From NCBI GenBank assembly GCA_029962745.1, contig CM057161.1, positions 3,492,521 through 3,556,520 on the forward strand: DNA of 64,000 nucleotides. Direction: 5' to 3'. Positions within the stretch are counted from its first letter, which is position 1, and every line of letters begins with the position of its first letter. This document shows, piece by piece, positions 1 through 11,970 of this stretch. The notes beneath the pieces are model-generated. The model saw only the letters and a list, made by a program, of their open reading frames with translations. It made no database searches and was not told where the DNA came from. A program made the translations under genes and the position numbers. The stretch comes from Echinometra lucunter. Its lineage: Eukaryota; Echinodermata; Echinoidea; Camarodonta; Echinometridae.

Positions 1-219
1 GGGTATGCTTTCGAATAACACTAAAGTCTATGAGGTAAAAAAAAAAAGGTCTGGCATTTCCAGTCACTTGTAAATTTTTGCTTTTTGTGAAGCACATGAT
101 AATGCTCTCTTGAAGTGCATTTTTCAGGGCTTCATTTCTGCACAAGACTCCATACAACGATAGCATGTAGGGCCATGCAGCTCAGATTTTTAAACGTTAC
201 TCAATGGCTTTAAACCTAC

Positions 220-354
220 CTTTTGGTGGCTTCATGACATGACCTGCTTTGACAGCACCATTAACAGGATAGCATTCAGCCAGGAGAAGATGCAGAGAGA
301 AATCATGGCTGCTATCCATGCCATATCCTTCAAATCTTAATCTTGCTTTATAAC
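220..354 (-). CDS. MBT-protein exon: end of first MBT repeat, diverged cage
   Basis: 135 nt, from phase 1 to phase 1. Reads YKARLRFEGYGMDSSHDF, then continues with SLHLLLAECYPVNG, then VMKPPKG. Family members usually have DFWxNL ... HPxGWC here. This repeat lacks the Trp after HDF and the GW-C, so it probably has no working methyl-lysine cage. The donor is AAAG|GTAGGT, and the next exon lies off the window. Confidence 0.78.
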
Positions 355-3300
355 CTGAAATAGCAGAAATTACACAAATAATTATTTCAGATGTTTAAAA
401 AATTGTACATATTTAACCCATTCGTGACAGAGGTCCACATTTTGTGGTTTGGCCTAATATCTTTTAATGCAAAGCCCTAAAAATCATACCAAATACATGA
501 GCAGAAAGAGCAAACTCTGCCCATTTTGCTTGCATCAATATTCATTGTTTGATGCTGAAATTCTTTTAAAGGAAAAATAAGCATTAAAATCCTTAAATTG
601 GCAATGTGATAGAAAGCTTAAATCACCGTTTTCCCCTGCAATTTGGCAACTTTTTGACTTATCATCATAATTTCTGACAATTTATATTCATTTCTGATAC
701 ATGACGTTTTATAAATAAAATGTAGCAATAAAATAAAAATGTTGGTGTTGCCAATTTGAAGAATAAAAGCTGATGAAATTAGGCTTTAAATAATTCCTGT
801 CACAAATGGTTTAAAATGTCAACCTTGCTTTGTAATTTAATACAGCAAAAAAAATTAAAAAAAGAATTTTTTAGATAACCTTCAAATATTAACCATGCTT
901 TGTAAACAGAAATGTCAAGAGATGAAAGGCCAATACACAGAATTCTTTACAAAAGTAGGTAAGATTTTCATTCTTCCAATATGTGGTAAATTGTTGTGTA
1001 CAGTGTCCTCTTTTCATATCAAAGTGTCATACCTCATACACACAAATGTCATAATCTTTCTTCTGCTGTTTTCTTTAATTTCATTTTTCAAATAGTCACC
1101 AGCTCCTTCCATTTACGAAATCTTGGATTTGCTCCCCAAAAGTGGGAAAACCTTCTGGACGTGACCAAGGAGACAACATGCCAGTGAAAGTTGCAACTGC
1201 ACAGGGGAAACCTGTTTACTGTGTAAAATGTTAAAGAGAAGCTTGAGTTCTGGGAAAAGTCAAAAATAATTTGTGAGCTTTCTCATTGTTTCCATTCCAC
1301 ATCAGTTAGGAATAATATCATAGTAAAAATGTCCTCTAGAAAGGATTGCGCTTAAAATGCCCTCATATTGGAAATACAACAAGAAAAAGCTAAAACTTTC
1401 GGGGGTAACATGCATGCCAGATTTGTGTGTGGTCCCATATACTCATTTCTTTGTGCAGTGCAAGTACCTTTGGGGGAAAGTATGTGTATTTCTTATCAAT
1501 TCGATAATCTCCAAATCTCAAACTAGACACTTTTGCTTACATACAACTAATCTAACTCTCCCAGTTGCTTTGGAACAGTTTCTTCGCATTATGACTGCAT
1601 GACCAAACTCCAGTTTATGTTTAACATGGCTTAGTATAAACTTCTTACTGACCTGCCATCTGTATGACTCTGGCTACCCAGAAGCTGTTGGGTGATTCTT
1701 CAGGGTCTCTGTTGTGGACCTCTATCATTGCTCCTATCAGGCTACCTTTCCATTCCTGGGACAAAGGTGCCTGTAAACCAGGAAAGTCACAGACAAATAC
1801 ATGTACTCATCATCATAATCTTGCATTGTACTCACATCGACAATCTTGGGTGGGTGACACACTCATGTGTAACCCCAGGATCCAGGGCCCTGTTTCATAA
1901 AACTTGTTATCTGTAACAACTGCCACAGGCTTTCAGAAGCTTATAATAGTTAAATGGAACTTGTTATTGATAACAAGTTTTATGAAACAGGATCCAGGTA
2001 GGCTACTGATTCTGGTGCACAAAAGCATGCAAAAACAAAATCGCAACAGGAAAGCATTTACTACCCTTGGGGTGATGGGAAAATTATATGAATGTTTAAT
2101 CCAATGGCATTAGTACTTCGCCAGGACTTGCAGCCACTGTATTTGCGTTATTGTTAAAACCGCTTGACCACAATACCTTCATACCTCAAACTCAACTACA
2201 ATTCAAAGGACAGTACAGAGCTGAAGGAAATCAAGATAGCACATAGAAATATAATACAAAATGCTAGGCACTCTTCCTATTACAAAAAATTTCACTGAAG
2301 GTAATTAATACCACCACCCCAATGTGCGTGCTAAATTTCCTGATCATTGCTTGAAAAATGAGGAAGTGGTTCGACCCACAATTTTTGCCCCTAATTTATT
2401 GCCAGAATATGCCATTACCATGGCAACGCAGTATCTGACACATTCAAAAAATATGTCTAGCACATCTTCACCACAAGACCAATGTGTGTGCCAAATTTCA
2501 TGAGCATTGCTCAAAAAATGAGGAAGTTGTTCAATCCACAATATTTGCAATGGTTTGATGGGGGTACATGTATAAAGATACACATTTCACTAAGGGATAA
2601 GAAGAAAATATCCATAGTATACAATATCTATCAAAGTGATATCTGAATGATGACTTACATGACAGAAGCACTTTACAGGAGCAGCCTCAGTGTCATGAGA
2701 TTGTAAGTATTCTGTCCAGTCAAACGCCTGGGAGCTATGACCGTTAGCCATCTGACCGTTGGGAATGCTGTTGTTGACGCTGGCTGATCTGGAATGCTTG
2801 TGGTTGTTGAAGCGAGGAGGGAACAAGGGCTGGGGTTTGTGCTCCTCGAACAGGGTGGGGACCTGAAGGAAGATACGTCACCAAAGAATTGTAGTTAATA
2901 CCTACTACATATTCCAAATGAAAATGAGTTTTCTTTAGAATTGGGGTAGTTGCACTTTAAAATTTTCACAAGCCTTCCACTATAGCATCTCGATGACTTG
3001 TGTCTTTCACCCTCATACGCTTATCAGCTTTCTTGCCATTGCCATCACATAACACCCTTGAAGCATATACCAAGGGGGGGGGGGGGGGAGGGTGGTCGAT
3101 GAAACACCGAAGGGAGATTCTCCCTAACAAGTAAAATGATGAGAGTAACAAATATGTTTGAATGCAATTTTTAATTCTACAACAGTGCTCTTACAAGTCC
3201 TCCTAACAACCTTCTGGGAAGCGGCAAGACCAGATTTCACTCAATATGGACCAAGGAAAAGCACCAATTCTTTCATGAAACCTGGATAGATTTACCTTGT

Positions 3301-5919
3301 TGAGGTGCTGGCTTGTGTTAAGGTCCCCAGTTGTCTTCTCCAGCAACTCTCCCTTCTCTTTCTTATACACGGCAAACTTCTTGGTGCAGGCCACACTGCA
3401 GAAAGGGTAGTTCCCGCAGTAAGAGAGGAAGCGAATAGCACGCCACAAGTTGCAGTAGGCACAGGGTCCTGTCACAAAGTCATATTCACATCTTTGTTAA
3501 GGCTGGTTCACACATGCAATAGTTAATGGCTTTAAAAATCTGCAAGATTTTCAAACTCCTATTGCACATCACATATTTATATGTGAAGCACTTGCAGAAA
3601 GTGTCAATCTGTTTGATACAAAAACAAATCTACATGTATGTGGAGGTCATTTTAGAGCATTCCATACTAATATCAAATTTTATTTGTAAGGTTAGGACTG
3701 TGCCATCCATCTGCAAGCCATGAAAAGGCTGCCAACCAAAATGAGTCTGAGATTGTGGTGGCAGCATTTTGTAAATTGGAGTAAGGAAAGAATGGAGCAC
3801 ATTTTTCTGGTGAAAATTTGAGTTACCATATGATGGCAGAAAATTGAATGCATAGATAGGCAGTTGCGTTTATGTAGGCTAGTTTTGGTATGTTTACCAT
3901 CAAGATTATAGTAATGCCCATATGATCCCCACTCACCAACTTCTCTCCCTTTCAGCTCATAGAAGGGCATTCCCTCAAATAGAGCGTCATGATGATCAAG
4001 ACCATTGGTATTTGGCTTTGACTGGCTGTGATTGTCTAGGGAAAGAACATCAATGTTCTCCTCCGAATCACTGGTCCTCCCATTGCTAGTGCCCTTGTGG
4101 TCATTCTCGTTGCTTCCGCAGTGATTGCTTTCGCTCTTCTGCTTGATCGATATCTTAGAATCTGTGCTCGGGTGCAGCAGGTATAGACTGTATAGACTAC
4201 TCGAAGGCATCAGTTGTTCTTCAGGAAAGTCATTGCTCTGGAAAGTATCAAAACAAGTATGAAATTGGCTTAAGTCCAATAATTACAAGTCTTCCTCGGG
4301 GAAAACACATAAAGATCATGATTGGAGTATACTGTGATATATTTTTTTTTTCACAGTGGACTGTCTTCCCACTTCAACTCACCAAGGACAGGAAGTTTTC
4401 AAGGGCTTTAATAGAAAACTTTTTTTTTCAGACTGACAAAGCTGACTTTACTATCTTGAAATAATATGTTGGGGGAAAAAATAACAGAACTGCATATTTT
4501 CTGAAGAAAGAATAATTTTCCATTTCTGATTTTTCCTTTTTGTCTTACAATTCCTGACTTTCACACTGCAACAAATAAGTGTAAAGAAATTATTGTTTTC
4601 TGCTCATGCAAGTACTTTGAGAACTATTAATTTCATGTACAAAGCAACAATTTATTTAAGGCACTTTGGTCTTTGATGGTATGACGTCAAACTTACCACT
4701 TCCTCATCAGCTGAGCTAATGTAAGTGTTGTGGACGCTGTGGGGATCCTGACTGAGTAAGGGGTCAGCTCCCCCCATCATGCAGTTCCCCATTGGCAAGC
4801 CTCCTCCTCCTCCCGATCCAAAACCTGCGAAGGAGAGAGAACATGATGAGCACTAAGTTTGTTATCGACCCATGTGAAGTGTAAGGTTATCCATCAGGGT
4901 AAAAAATACTTTTTTCTCATGAAAGCTATTCTCTGAAAAAAAAAGCTCTCGTAGACAACTTTACAGGAGCTATTTCTAGGCCCAAGGGAGCTTTGTTGAA
5001 TTTTAATTGCTGATATCCCAATTTTCTCCTTGAGAGTATGCATAATTGAGTATTAGTATGATGCGTTGATATGTGTGTTGTTCCAAGAAATGTTAATTCT
5101 GCTGCTCCTAGTTAACGATTCACGAATTTACTGCTTATTTTCGGAGCTGAGGTGAGGCCTACTCCGAGGAAAATGGTCACCCCAAAGAATTGGGTTTAAA
5201 GATTTTAGGGAGCTATTTGAGCTCTGCAGAGGGCAAAATCGCTGTTGCCAATGGGTATTTTTTAACCCTGGTACCCATCAGAATCAATTCCTTCATTGCT
5301 TTTAGCACATTTATTAGGTCAGTTAGTTCAAGGATTATTGACAAAAAGCTCTTGGGATGCAAGAAAAAAAAAATCAATGATCGAAAAATGACCAAGAAAA
5401 ACTTCTTAGGATGCAAAGAAAAAGACATTGCATATCATCCGATTTGTGTTGTACAGGAAATTAGTAATTAAACTTTAACAATGTCATAAATTGAACAATA
5501 CAAGAAGGCAAAACTTATGGCTCAAGGTTATCACCTCATTCACCACAAACAATGAGACATGTTGTAATAAAGGGTTGTAGCTTTCCTAAAGAAACACATA
5601 TATGAAGAACTTTTGACTCTTTATTCTAATTCCAAGACAAAGACAAAGCACTTTGTACAATTGATGAAATGATGTTTGCATGATCATTCCGTACCATTAT
5701 TTTCAGGTTCTACAAGATAATGGATACTGATGTTCTTTTCCCATAAATGCTTTACCTCATGGAAGCTTATTATTGCCAGGATTTTGTTGGCATTAATATT
5801 TAATGATCTTGTTAATTTCAGATCTGAATATATTACTTGTAAAGTTAGAATTGCTCGTACTAGAAAAATATGAAAATGATTCACTCACCACTGAATGGTG
5901 GTTCAGAATCCAGGGAGTT
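220..5919 (-). CDS. FCS zinc finger / MBT-repeat chromatin protein (L3MBTL2/MBTD1/dSfmbt class), partial
   Basis: Seven exons were read on the minus strand with consistent GT-AG sites and phases: 5889-5919, 4697-4824, 3937-4237, 3296-3468, 2659-2862, 1653-1770 and 220-354. Together they give about 363 residues. The gene continues past the left edge, and the exon holding the start codon was not found. Order: an acidic Ser-rich N-terminal region, an FCS-type zinc finger (CAYC ... FCSVAC), a linker, then the first MBT repeat (FDWTEYLQ, AAPVKCFCH, APLSQEWKG, SFWVARVIQMAG, YKARLRFEGYG, DSSHDF). In this family such proteins are Polycomb-type chromatin factors that bind methylated histone tails through MBT cages. 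The FCS finger ahead of a first MBT with an AAPV-CF-H core is the layout of L3MBTL2, MBTD1 and fly Sfmbt. Which orthologue this is cannot be settled without the remaining MBT repeats. The chromatin role is inferred from the family. Confidence 0.82.
415..600 (+). repeat. dispersed repeat, family A, copy 1
   Basis: A block of about 185 bp beginning ACCCATTCGTGACAGAGG recurs at 9506-9698 with only scattered differences. It contains no coding signal and lies in an intron of the MBT gene. The element class is unknown. Confidence 0.75.
1653..1770 (-). CDS. MBT-protein exon: core of first MBT repeat
   Basis: 118 nt, from phase 0 to phase 1. Reads APLSQEWKG ... GAMIEVHNRDPEESP ... FWVARVIQMAG, the beta-core of an MBT repeat (family pattern GMKVEVxNxD ... 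WIAxVIQxAG). The acceptor is GTTTACAG and the donor is GCAG|GTCAGT. No long open frame marks this exon; it was found by matching the phases needed by its neighbours. Confidence 0.8.
1886..1996. mobile_element. short palindromic MITE
   Basis: Inverted ends CCTGTTTCATAAAACTTG and CAAGTTTTATGAAACAGG enclose about 70 bp. GGATCCAGG flanks both sides, which looks like a target-site duplication of about 9 bp. It is a non-coding insertion in the MBT-gene intron. Confidence 0.75.
2300..2582 (+). repeat. dispersed repeat, family B, copy 1
   Basis: About 280 bp of this block (contains ATGCCATTACCATGGCAACG and GAGCATTGCTCAAAAAATGA) recurs at 58209-58480. The two copies share a similar meaningless open frame on the opposite strand, so that frame is not a gene. 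Confidence 0.75.
2659..2862 (-). CDS. MBT-protein exon: linker and start of first MBT repeat
   Basis: 204 nt in phase 0. After a basic linker (PPRFNNHKHSRSAS) comes the opening helix of an MBT repeat, FDWTEYLQSHDTEAAPVKCF. The donor is CAT|GTAAGT. Confidence 0.8.
3296..3468 (-). CDS. MBT-protein exon: FCS-type zinc finger
   Basis: 173 nt. The product GPCAYCNLWRA ... NYPFCSVACTKKF has the four zinc-ligand cysteines of an FCS finger (CxxC, then FCSxxC). In Polycomb-group proteins this finger binds nucleic acid or partner proteins. The exon ends in phase 0 after HLNK, at AAG|GTAAAT. Confidence 0.8.
3937..4237 (-). CDS. MBT-protein exon (Ser/Asn-rich linker)
   Basis: 301 nt, from phase 0 to phase 1. 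The product is acidic and Ser/Asn-rich and ends in ALFEGMPFYELKGREV just before the zinc finger. A GMPF motif ahead of the finger also occurs in L3MBTL proteins, as far as I recall. The donor is G|GTGAGT. Confidence 0.75.
4697..4824 (-). CDS. MBT-protein exon (Gly-rich N-terminal region)
   Basis: 128 nt that start in phase 1 and end in phase 0 at GTG|GTAAGT. The product has a poly-Gly stretch (GSGGGGLPMGN) followed by a polar segment ending in SSADEEV. It is low complexity with no domain of its own. Confidence 0.7.
5889..5919 (-). CDS. MBT-protein exon (31 nt, N-terminal region)
   Basis: Encodes NSLDSEPPFSG, with the last Gly split (phase 1). The acceptor is TTTTCTTACAG and the donor is G|GTGAGT. 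This is the most 5' exon recognised. An upstream coding exon in phase 0 must exist beyond 5920. Confidence 0.65.
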
Positions 5920-8900
5920 CTGTAAGAAAACACAAAAGACAAACAGATCATATGATGAAAAATGAGTGGAAATATTTTTACAATTCCTTGCACAATACTA
6001 AAATAAAATGTGACATCATAGTCTTTCAGCATGTTCAATAATGCTAATGTACATGATTAAACAAATGCCAATTTTGACCTAAAATTTCCAATATTTTGGT
6101 TTTTAACACTACCATTGCTACTCACTTAACTTGGTACCAGATATGATGTCATGTGACAAGTGACATAAATATAAACATTTTTCCAAAAATTGCACCAAAA
6201 AGGAATTTTCCCATTCATATTTTAAATGCTGTGTGCTCACCACTTTCAGCACCACCCCTGGCCTTCCAACTTTAACTGCAGTACCTCAATTAATTACATA
6301 CCTATACCTATGAAACTTAACAAGCATATAGCATATTGATACAGCTTTAACACATAACAAACTCATTATAACAGCATTGATGGTTCTTTAAAAAAATCAA
6401 GAAATACAGTGACACGTCCATCCTTGGGGCAATTTCATGACACATGACCCTATACATGTACATACATGAATACACTAATAAACCTTTAATAAATCAATAA
6501 ATAAATACACAAATGAAGGAATGAATAAAAAAGATAAAAATGTGTTCATAGATGAATAAATAAAAATACAAATAAATTGGAGAAGAAAACAATATAAGTG
6601 AATAAATATTTAAAAAATTTTAAATGTAAGTAAATGAACAAACACAATTACTCAAAAACAATTTTCTAGCAAAATGTTCCAACCATGCATGAGTCACCTA
6701 TGCAGTATGTAGCTATATATGATTTGAAAAAGAGGCCATTATTATAATTATGAGCAACAAACAAAGTTAACAAACCACATGAATTGTTCACAGAGCTTTG
6801 CTCATGAAAAGACCAATAAAACAATCTTTGCACTTGAAGTCAGGGTAGGTCCAAACTAAAAATACAAACCAAAATACATGTACCAAAAATACATGCTAAA
6901 ATATGGGACATACAGGTACCATGAACTAGCCTAAATACTACCAGCCAGCCGTGCAAATTTTCCCATTTCCAAATCAAAAAGGATGATGTTTTATATCAGT
7001 ACACTTTAGATGAGCCGAGAACTCATTCAGAAAAAACTGCATGTAGATGTACAATGTATGTGAATAGGGGATCAGAGTGTTCCATGCTCCGTCAAGTTGT
7101 GAAGGTCATGAGGTCAACATTTATTCAATTCCAAACAATGACATTATTGTCAAGACCTCCGAAGGTGTGCAAAAGCAAGATTACGCTAACAACAACTTAT
7201 GACCTGATTTAAAAATACTAAAAATTTAGAATGATGTATGATCTAGTAATGGAGTAGTGAAAAATTAGGGCACTTTTCACACAAATTAATTAAACAAAAT
7301 CACCACAGGGAATGAAATGGAAAGGCCCTGTAAAAGCAATTTTTGTGATTATGTTTACATGCATGAAATCTAATACATACATGTAGATGGCAAGATCCAT
7401 TTGGATCAAATATAGAGTTTGCCCCAAATGCTATACCAAAACATCATCTTGAATTCTTGATAATTATTGTGATGATGATGACTGGTCTCTACAGGATAGA
7501 GGAGGTACTAGGCCTGTAAAATGGTGAGGAGGGGATTGTTAAAAAACAGGTCCCCATCCCCAAGGATAAAACAGTTCATGAACAGAGAAATAGGGAAAAG
7601 ATATGATGGTGGATATTGCAAGCATCACTCGCTATCAATCAGCAATGAGGCAGCTTTTGCACACATTTTGAGCAGGTTCTCTAGCCTACCAAACTTATTA
7701 AAGGAGAATGAAACCCAAACTATGTTTTCCCATCTGATAAATTCTGCTTACAACTTCATGCAATTCCATAAGTTATGTCCATAACAGATTTTTGGAAAGG
7801 GAGAATATTCTGAAACATTAGAGCCTTGAAGTAGGCGAAACAGTGCATCTGTACGTAGCAAATGTTTGAGGGTTACACCACTGATTGTGGGGCTATGAGG
7901 TTTTTGTGGAGGTGATGAAATCGTGCTGGTGCTGGTGCTGCATATGAAAAACCGTGTACGATTGGTCAGTGTACAGGTACAACCACGTGTTGTATTTTTT
8001 GGTGCTGCATACATGTACAACATCTTGTCTACTGAATTTGTAGCAAAGGCAGCTAAGAGCTCCTCCTGACGGTCCCTGCTCAGGAAATGACATGTGGACT
8101 GGTTTAAAGAAGTGTATACATGTTCTCTAGAGGAATGGATCATGGGGTAATTGGCCATTTAGAACTTCTGCCCCACATGCTTGCAGCTCCCTTCTCATAG
8201 ACATGAAATCCATATCATTATGAGTATTATTTATCAAGAAACAATGACAGAGATTCTGACATAATAAAAAGAGAAATGAGAATGTTGTCACATTGTGATA
8301 AAGACATGAAGGACCTTTGATTTGCACGTCCACATAGTGGACTGCTACACGATGGCATCATTAAAACAAACTGTGCATGCTCCATGTTCTCTAGCATGTC
8401 CAGAACAAGAATCAAGAACGCGTCCACGAGGGATTTCATGTCCACCTCTATTCTAGGACTTATGACGTCATCGACTCATCGGGTCTCAAAATGGATGAAA
8501 CTGTGAGCTGGGGGATGGGAGGGGGCGGGGCCATGACGTTATGATGTAGTGAATGTAAGTCGACTAAAATCGAAATGAGCTCCAACTGGATGGACATAAA
8601 GAATGGACAGCAAGCATTTCACACGGCATTTAGCACGGCGTCCTCGTTCACACAATCGAAAAGTCCCTATTCTGGAGTTGGTGAAGGGATGGAGCGTAGG
8701 TGGCCATCTCACTTGACTTGAGCCAGGTAGGCCACTTCACATATCCCCTTCAAATTCAACCAGCTCTATCTCCTGCAGCCTGGGAGTTTGACATTTTGAT
8801 ATGTATTTTTAAAACAAAATGTGTAAAATTATGAACTTTTGGACACTTGCACGAATGCATCAAAACATGCTGACAAGATATCTGAGAAAATCTGTACATA

Positions 8901-9505
8901 TACTCTTCTGAGCATTGCTAAAATGCTATCACCTAGGGCTGAAAAGAGACTGCTTGATTCATGTCTGAACATCATCATCACATGAAAATTTCTTAGCGTG
9001 CTGCACAGAGTTGGAAACACACTAAAACAAAGAAGCACCAATGAGATTTACGCTAAAGACTTCATATTTTCTCCTCAAAAAAACTTGTGGAAAATGAACT
9101 AAAGAAGTAAACAAGAAGAAAAAAATCATTGCAGCGATCGCAGAATTCAAGATTCGATTTTGAGGCACTAATTTGACTTTCAGTAAATTATAAATGAATC
9201 TAAAGGTAGGACTCTTAATCAGTCTTATCATTTTTTCAACTGCCCTTCATCTTGAAATGTCTCTCATATGGACTGGTGTTCCGTTGACATTGTGTCGACA
9301 TGTCCGACTCCACTGACTGCCTTTACACAGAGACTAAAGGGTGTCGAGTGTCCTATGGTACAGCCTGTGGCAGTTACAATGTATGTTGGTGCAGTCTGAA
9401 TTTGATAGCCAGTCTCAACGCAAGGCAGTACTATTTCATGATACAACTACACGATGAAGACTAAATGTACATGCCTTTTTTTATGTTGATGCAAAATATC
9501 AAGTT
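5920..9505. other. non-coding stretch upstream of the known MBT exons
   Basis: AT-rich sequence with only short open frames, none recognisable. It probably contains the 5' introns and the missing first exon of the MBT gene. I could not identify a splice-compatible start exon. Confidence 0.4.
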
Positions 9506-9698
9506 AACCCATTCTGACAGAGGTCCACATTTTGTGGTTTGGCTTAATATCTTTTGATGCAAAGCCCTAAAAATCATACCATATACATCAGCAGAAAGAG
9601 CAAAAAATTCTACACAAACTGTGCCCATTTGGTTGCTCAATATTCGTTGTTTGATGCTGAAAATTTTTAAAAGGAAAATAAGCATTAAAATCCTTAAC
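9506..9698 (+). repeat. dispersed repeat, family A, copy 2
   Basis: Second copy of the block at 415-600, in the same orientation. It shares ACAGAGGTCCACATTTTGTG and the TTAAAATCCTTAA-like tail. Confidence 0.75.
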
Positions 9699-9741
9699 TG
9701 TGTATGAAGATGTGATTTATTTTCTCCTGATAGTAGACCTC

Positions 9742-11100
9742 TAGAAGGAGTCTTTCAGTGCATCAGAAGTCAAGCTATTTGCAGACGACACTAAACTTTT
9801 CGCACCAATTTGCTCTACACTGGATGGTAAAAATCTACAGAGGCAACTACCATTTAATCAAGAGAAGTGTAAGGTTAGACCTTGCTGCAGTTACTACATA
9901 TACATGTACATGTCAAATGAGAATACCCCTATTCCTGCTGTTAAAGCAGAAACAGACTTAGGTGTAACATTTGACCAGCATATGAAATTTTTGCAACATG
10001 TGGATGCACCGTAAATCGCAAGCTTCAAGTCTTCAAGTGCACCTTTTCTACTCTGGACAGAACAGGCTCTATGTACAATGTATCTGTACAAGACAATTCA
10101 TCCGTTTTCACGAAGTGACGGATGAGCACGCAACTTAAAAAAAGTTAGTTCTGAGTAAATCGCTTTCAAAGTTTTAGACCTCAATCTCAACCTCTTTAAT
10201 GTATGAAGGGTGCATAAATTTTATATCCTCGTATAGGGCATATTCTGGACAATGTTCATTATCAATCATTTGCATATTCCTTTTATCTTTTAAAAGAAAA
10301 CGAGATGTAAACAATGCCGTCATTTCGTAAAACAAAAAATTCAAGGTCCCACTGTGATTTTGTTTTCATGAAGTGATGGATCTCATCCGCACGCGTGTTA
10401 AACAAATGGGACTTGAAGAGTGCGCATTTGACCTAATTGTGCGCGATCACGTATTCAAAGCAAAGACGTGCTCTTTTTTTTTCATCAGGTGACGGAACTC
10501 AGCCGCACACGTAAAACATACGGGATGGATGAAAGCCGTCACTTCGTGAAAACAGAAAATCCTTTTACTAGGTATTATCTTGTTGACATCATTGCCAAAG
10601 TTACATAATTAGACATTATTACGGTTTGAATCTCTGCGAGGTTCAAGATGTTAGTGAAGGATGTTCAAAAATGCAAAAACTAAAAAATTGAAAAATTTGT
10701 GATTTTTCTCGTATTCGTCACTTCGTGAAAACAGGGATGAATTATGAGTCCCAGACTGGACTACTGCTCTACCGTATGGCATCCGGTTTTGAAAAAGGAT
10801 ATACCGTAATGAAAATAGAAAAGGTAAAACGTACAGCAACTCGCCAAATACACTCCATACGACATCTGAGTTACGAGGAGAGATTCAAACATCTGAACTT
10901 GCCATCTCTTGCATACAGATGCCAAAGAGCAGACATGACCCAGATCTTCAAAACAATGCATGGGTTAGACGAACTGGATCATATGCATTTCTTTGATCCA
11001 AACATAGAACTTGTGGCCATCGGTTCAAGACTGCAAAGAAGCAAGTCCACGCAAGATCAGCGCCATCTTAGCACTGTCCCACAACTTGTCAACTAAGCAT
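9742..11100 (+). pseudogene. non-LTR retrotransposon reverse transcriptase remnant, interrupted
   Basis: The 5' part (9742-10090) encodes VKLFADDTKLFAPI, with the FADD catalytic motif of reverse transcriptase, then LPFNQEKCKV and KAETDLGVTFDQHMKF. The 3' part (10736-11100) encodes MSPRLDYCSTVWHPVLKKD, then after a frameshift KIEKVKRTATRQIHSIRHLS, YEERFKHLNLPSLAYRC and DMTQIFKTMHG. This is the usual C-terminal end of LINE polymerases. The two halves are separated by an inserted MITE, and frameshifts break both. The clade was not assigned. It is a dead copy. Confidence 0.85.
10092..10738. mobile_element. MITE inserted in the RT remnant
   Basis: Inverted ends TTCATCCGTTTTCACGAAGT on the left and CACTTCGTGAAAACAGGGAT on the right bound about 640 bp. 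The inside repeats the same GTGACGGA..TC..CCGCACGCG theme. Removing it rejoins the flanking RT frame, so it inserted after the LINE. Confidence 0.75.
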
Positions 11101-11539
11101 TTTACAAAGCCGTCTTTGACAAGACCAGAAACAACTTCCAAATTCCATGACAAATGGCTTGCCATTACTCCGAACCAGTCATATCTTTTTAGCATGCCAT
11201 CACAAGTCAGACTTCAGACTATGGGCAGTAAAAAATAAATAATATGGATTTATCAAAACAATTATTTCTTGATTTCACTGTGCTTAGATGATTGATGATA
11301 AATCCAGTGGGTCATGATGAATACTAATGCAGTATCGATATCACAAATTTTTATGATGCCAGACTTGTGTGAAACACTTTGTCCACTCCATGACATCTCT
11401 GTAGATCATCGACAAGAGTTATGACCGTCATGGAGTTGGTTTATAAAATGCCCCCTAATTATTATTTCTGCCTGATGCTATCATACCGTACCATGTATTC
11501 GTGTAACTGTATGATGGTGGTGGGGAGGGTCTGCACACC

Positions 11540-11970
11540 TAACATTTCACTTGAAATTGACAAGCTTTCCCTTTGGTATTCCTCTAATGACTGACCTCAT
11601 TTTAATCCTCATATTCTAGGAGTAATTGTGCCGAAAATGTCATTAAAAATTCAAATAAGAACAATGTCTTTTTCACAAGAGGCGACGGTGTCAATATGAC
11701 ACTAAAAATTGGAAGGTTCCCATGCCTGCACAGTGCGCACTCATTCACTTTACACGCAGTTCGGGATTTTTTGCATGAAAGGTGGCATTTTCAAGGCATG
11801 CGAGTGACAATACATAAAATAAATTTTTTCCAGTTTTTCCTCATTGTTTTGCTCATACATATCACTAAAATTGACATGAAGATAACATGTTCAATGCGTC
11901 TGTTGTGATGTTAGAATCACGCAGTTACGAATAGACCTAGATTCTATATGCGCAGACTTGGGCACTGCGC
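11540..11970 (+). repeat. dispersed repeat, family C, copy 1
   Basis: A block of about 430 bp that includes TAATCCTCATATTCTAG recurs at 36366-36785, inside COA5 intron 1, with moderate divergence. No coding content was recognised. Confidence 0.7.

Noticed and set aside
2344..2583. Open frame shared with 58214-58414
   Set aside because: Both lie in the same dispersed repeat; the similarity reflects the repeat, not a gene.
8227..8445. Minus-strand open frame as missing first exon of the MBT gene
   Set aside because: No donor gives phase 0 into the exon at 5919 and there is no similarity to MBT proteins.
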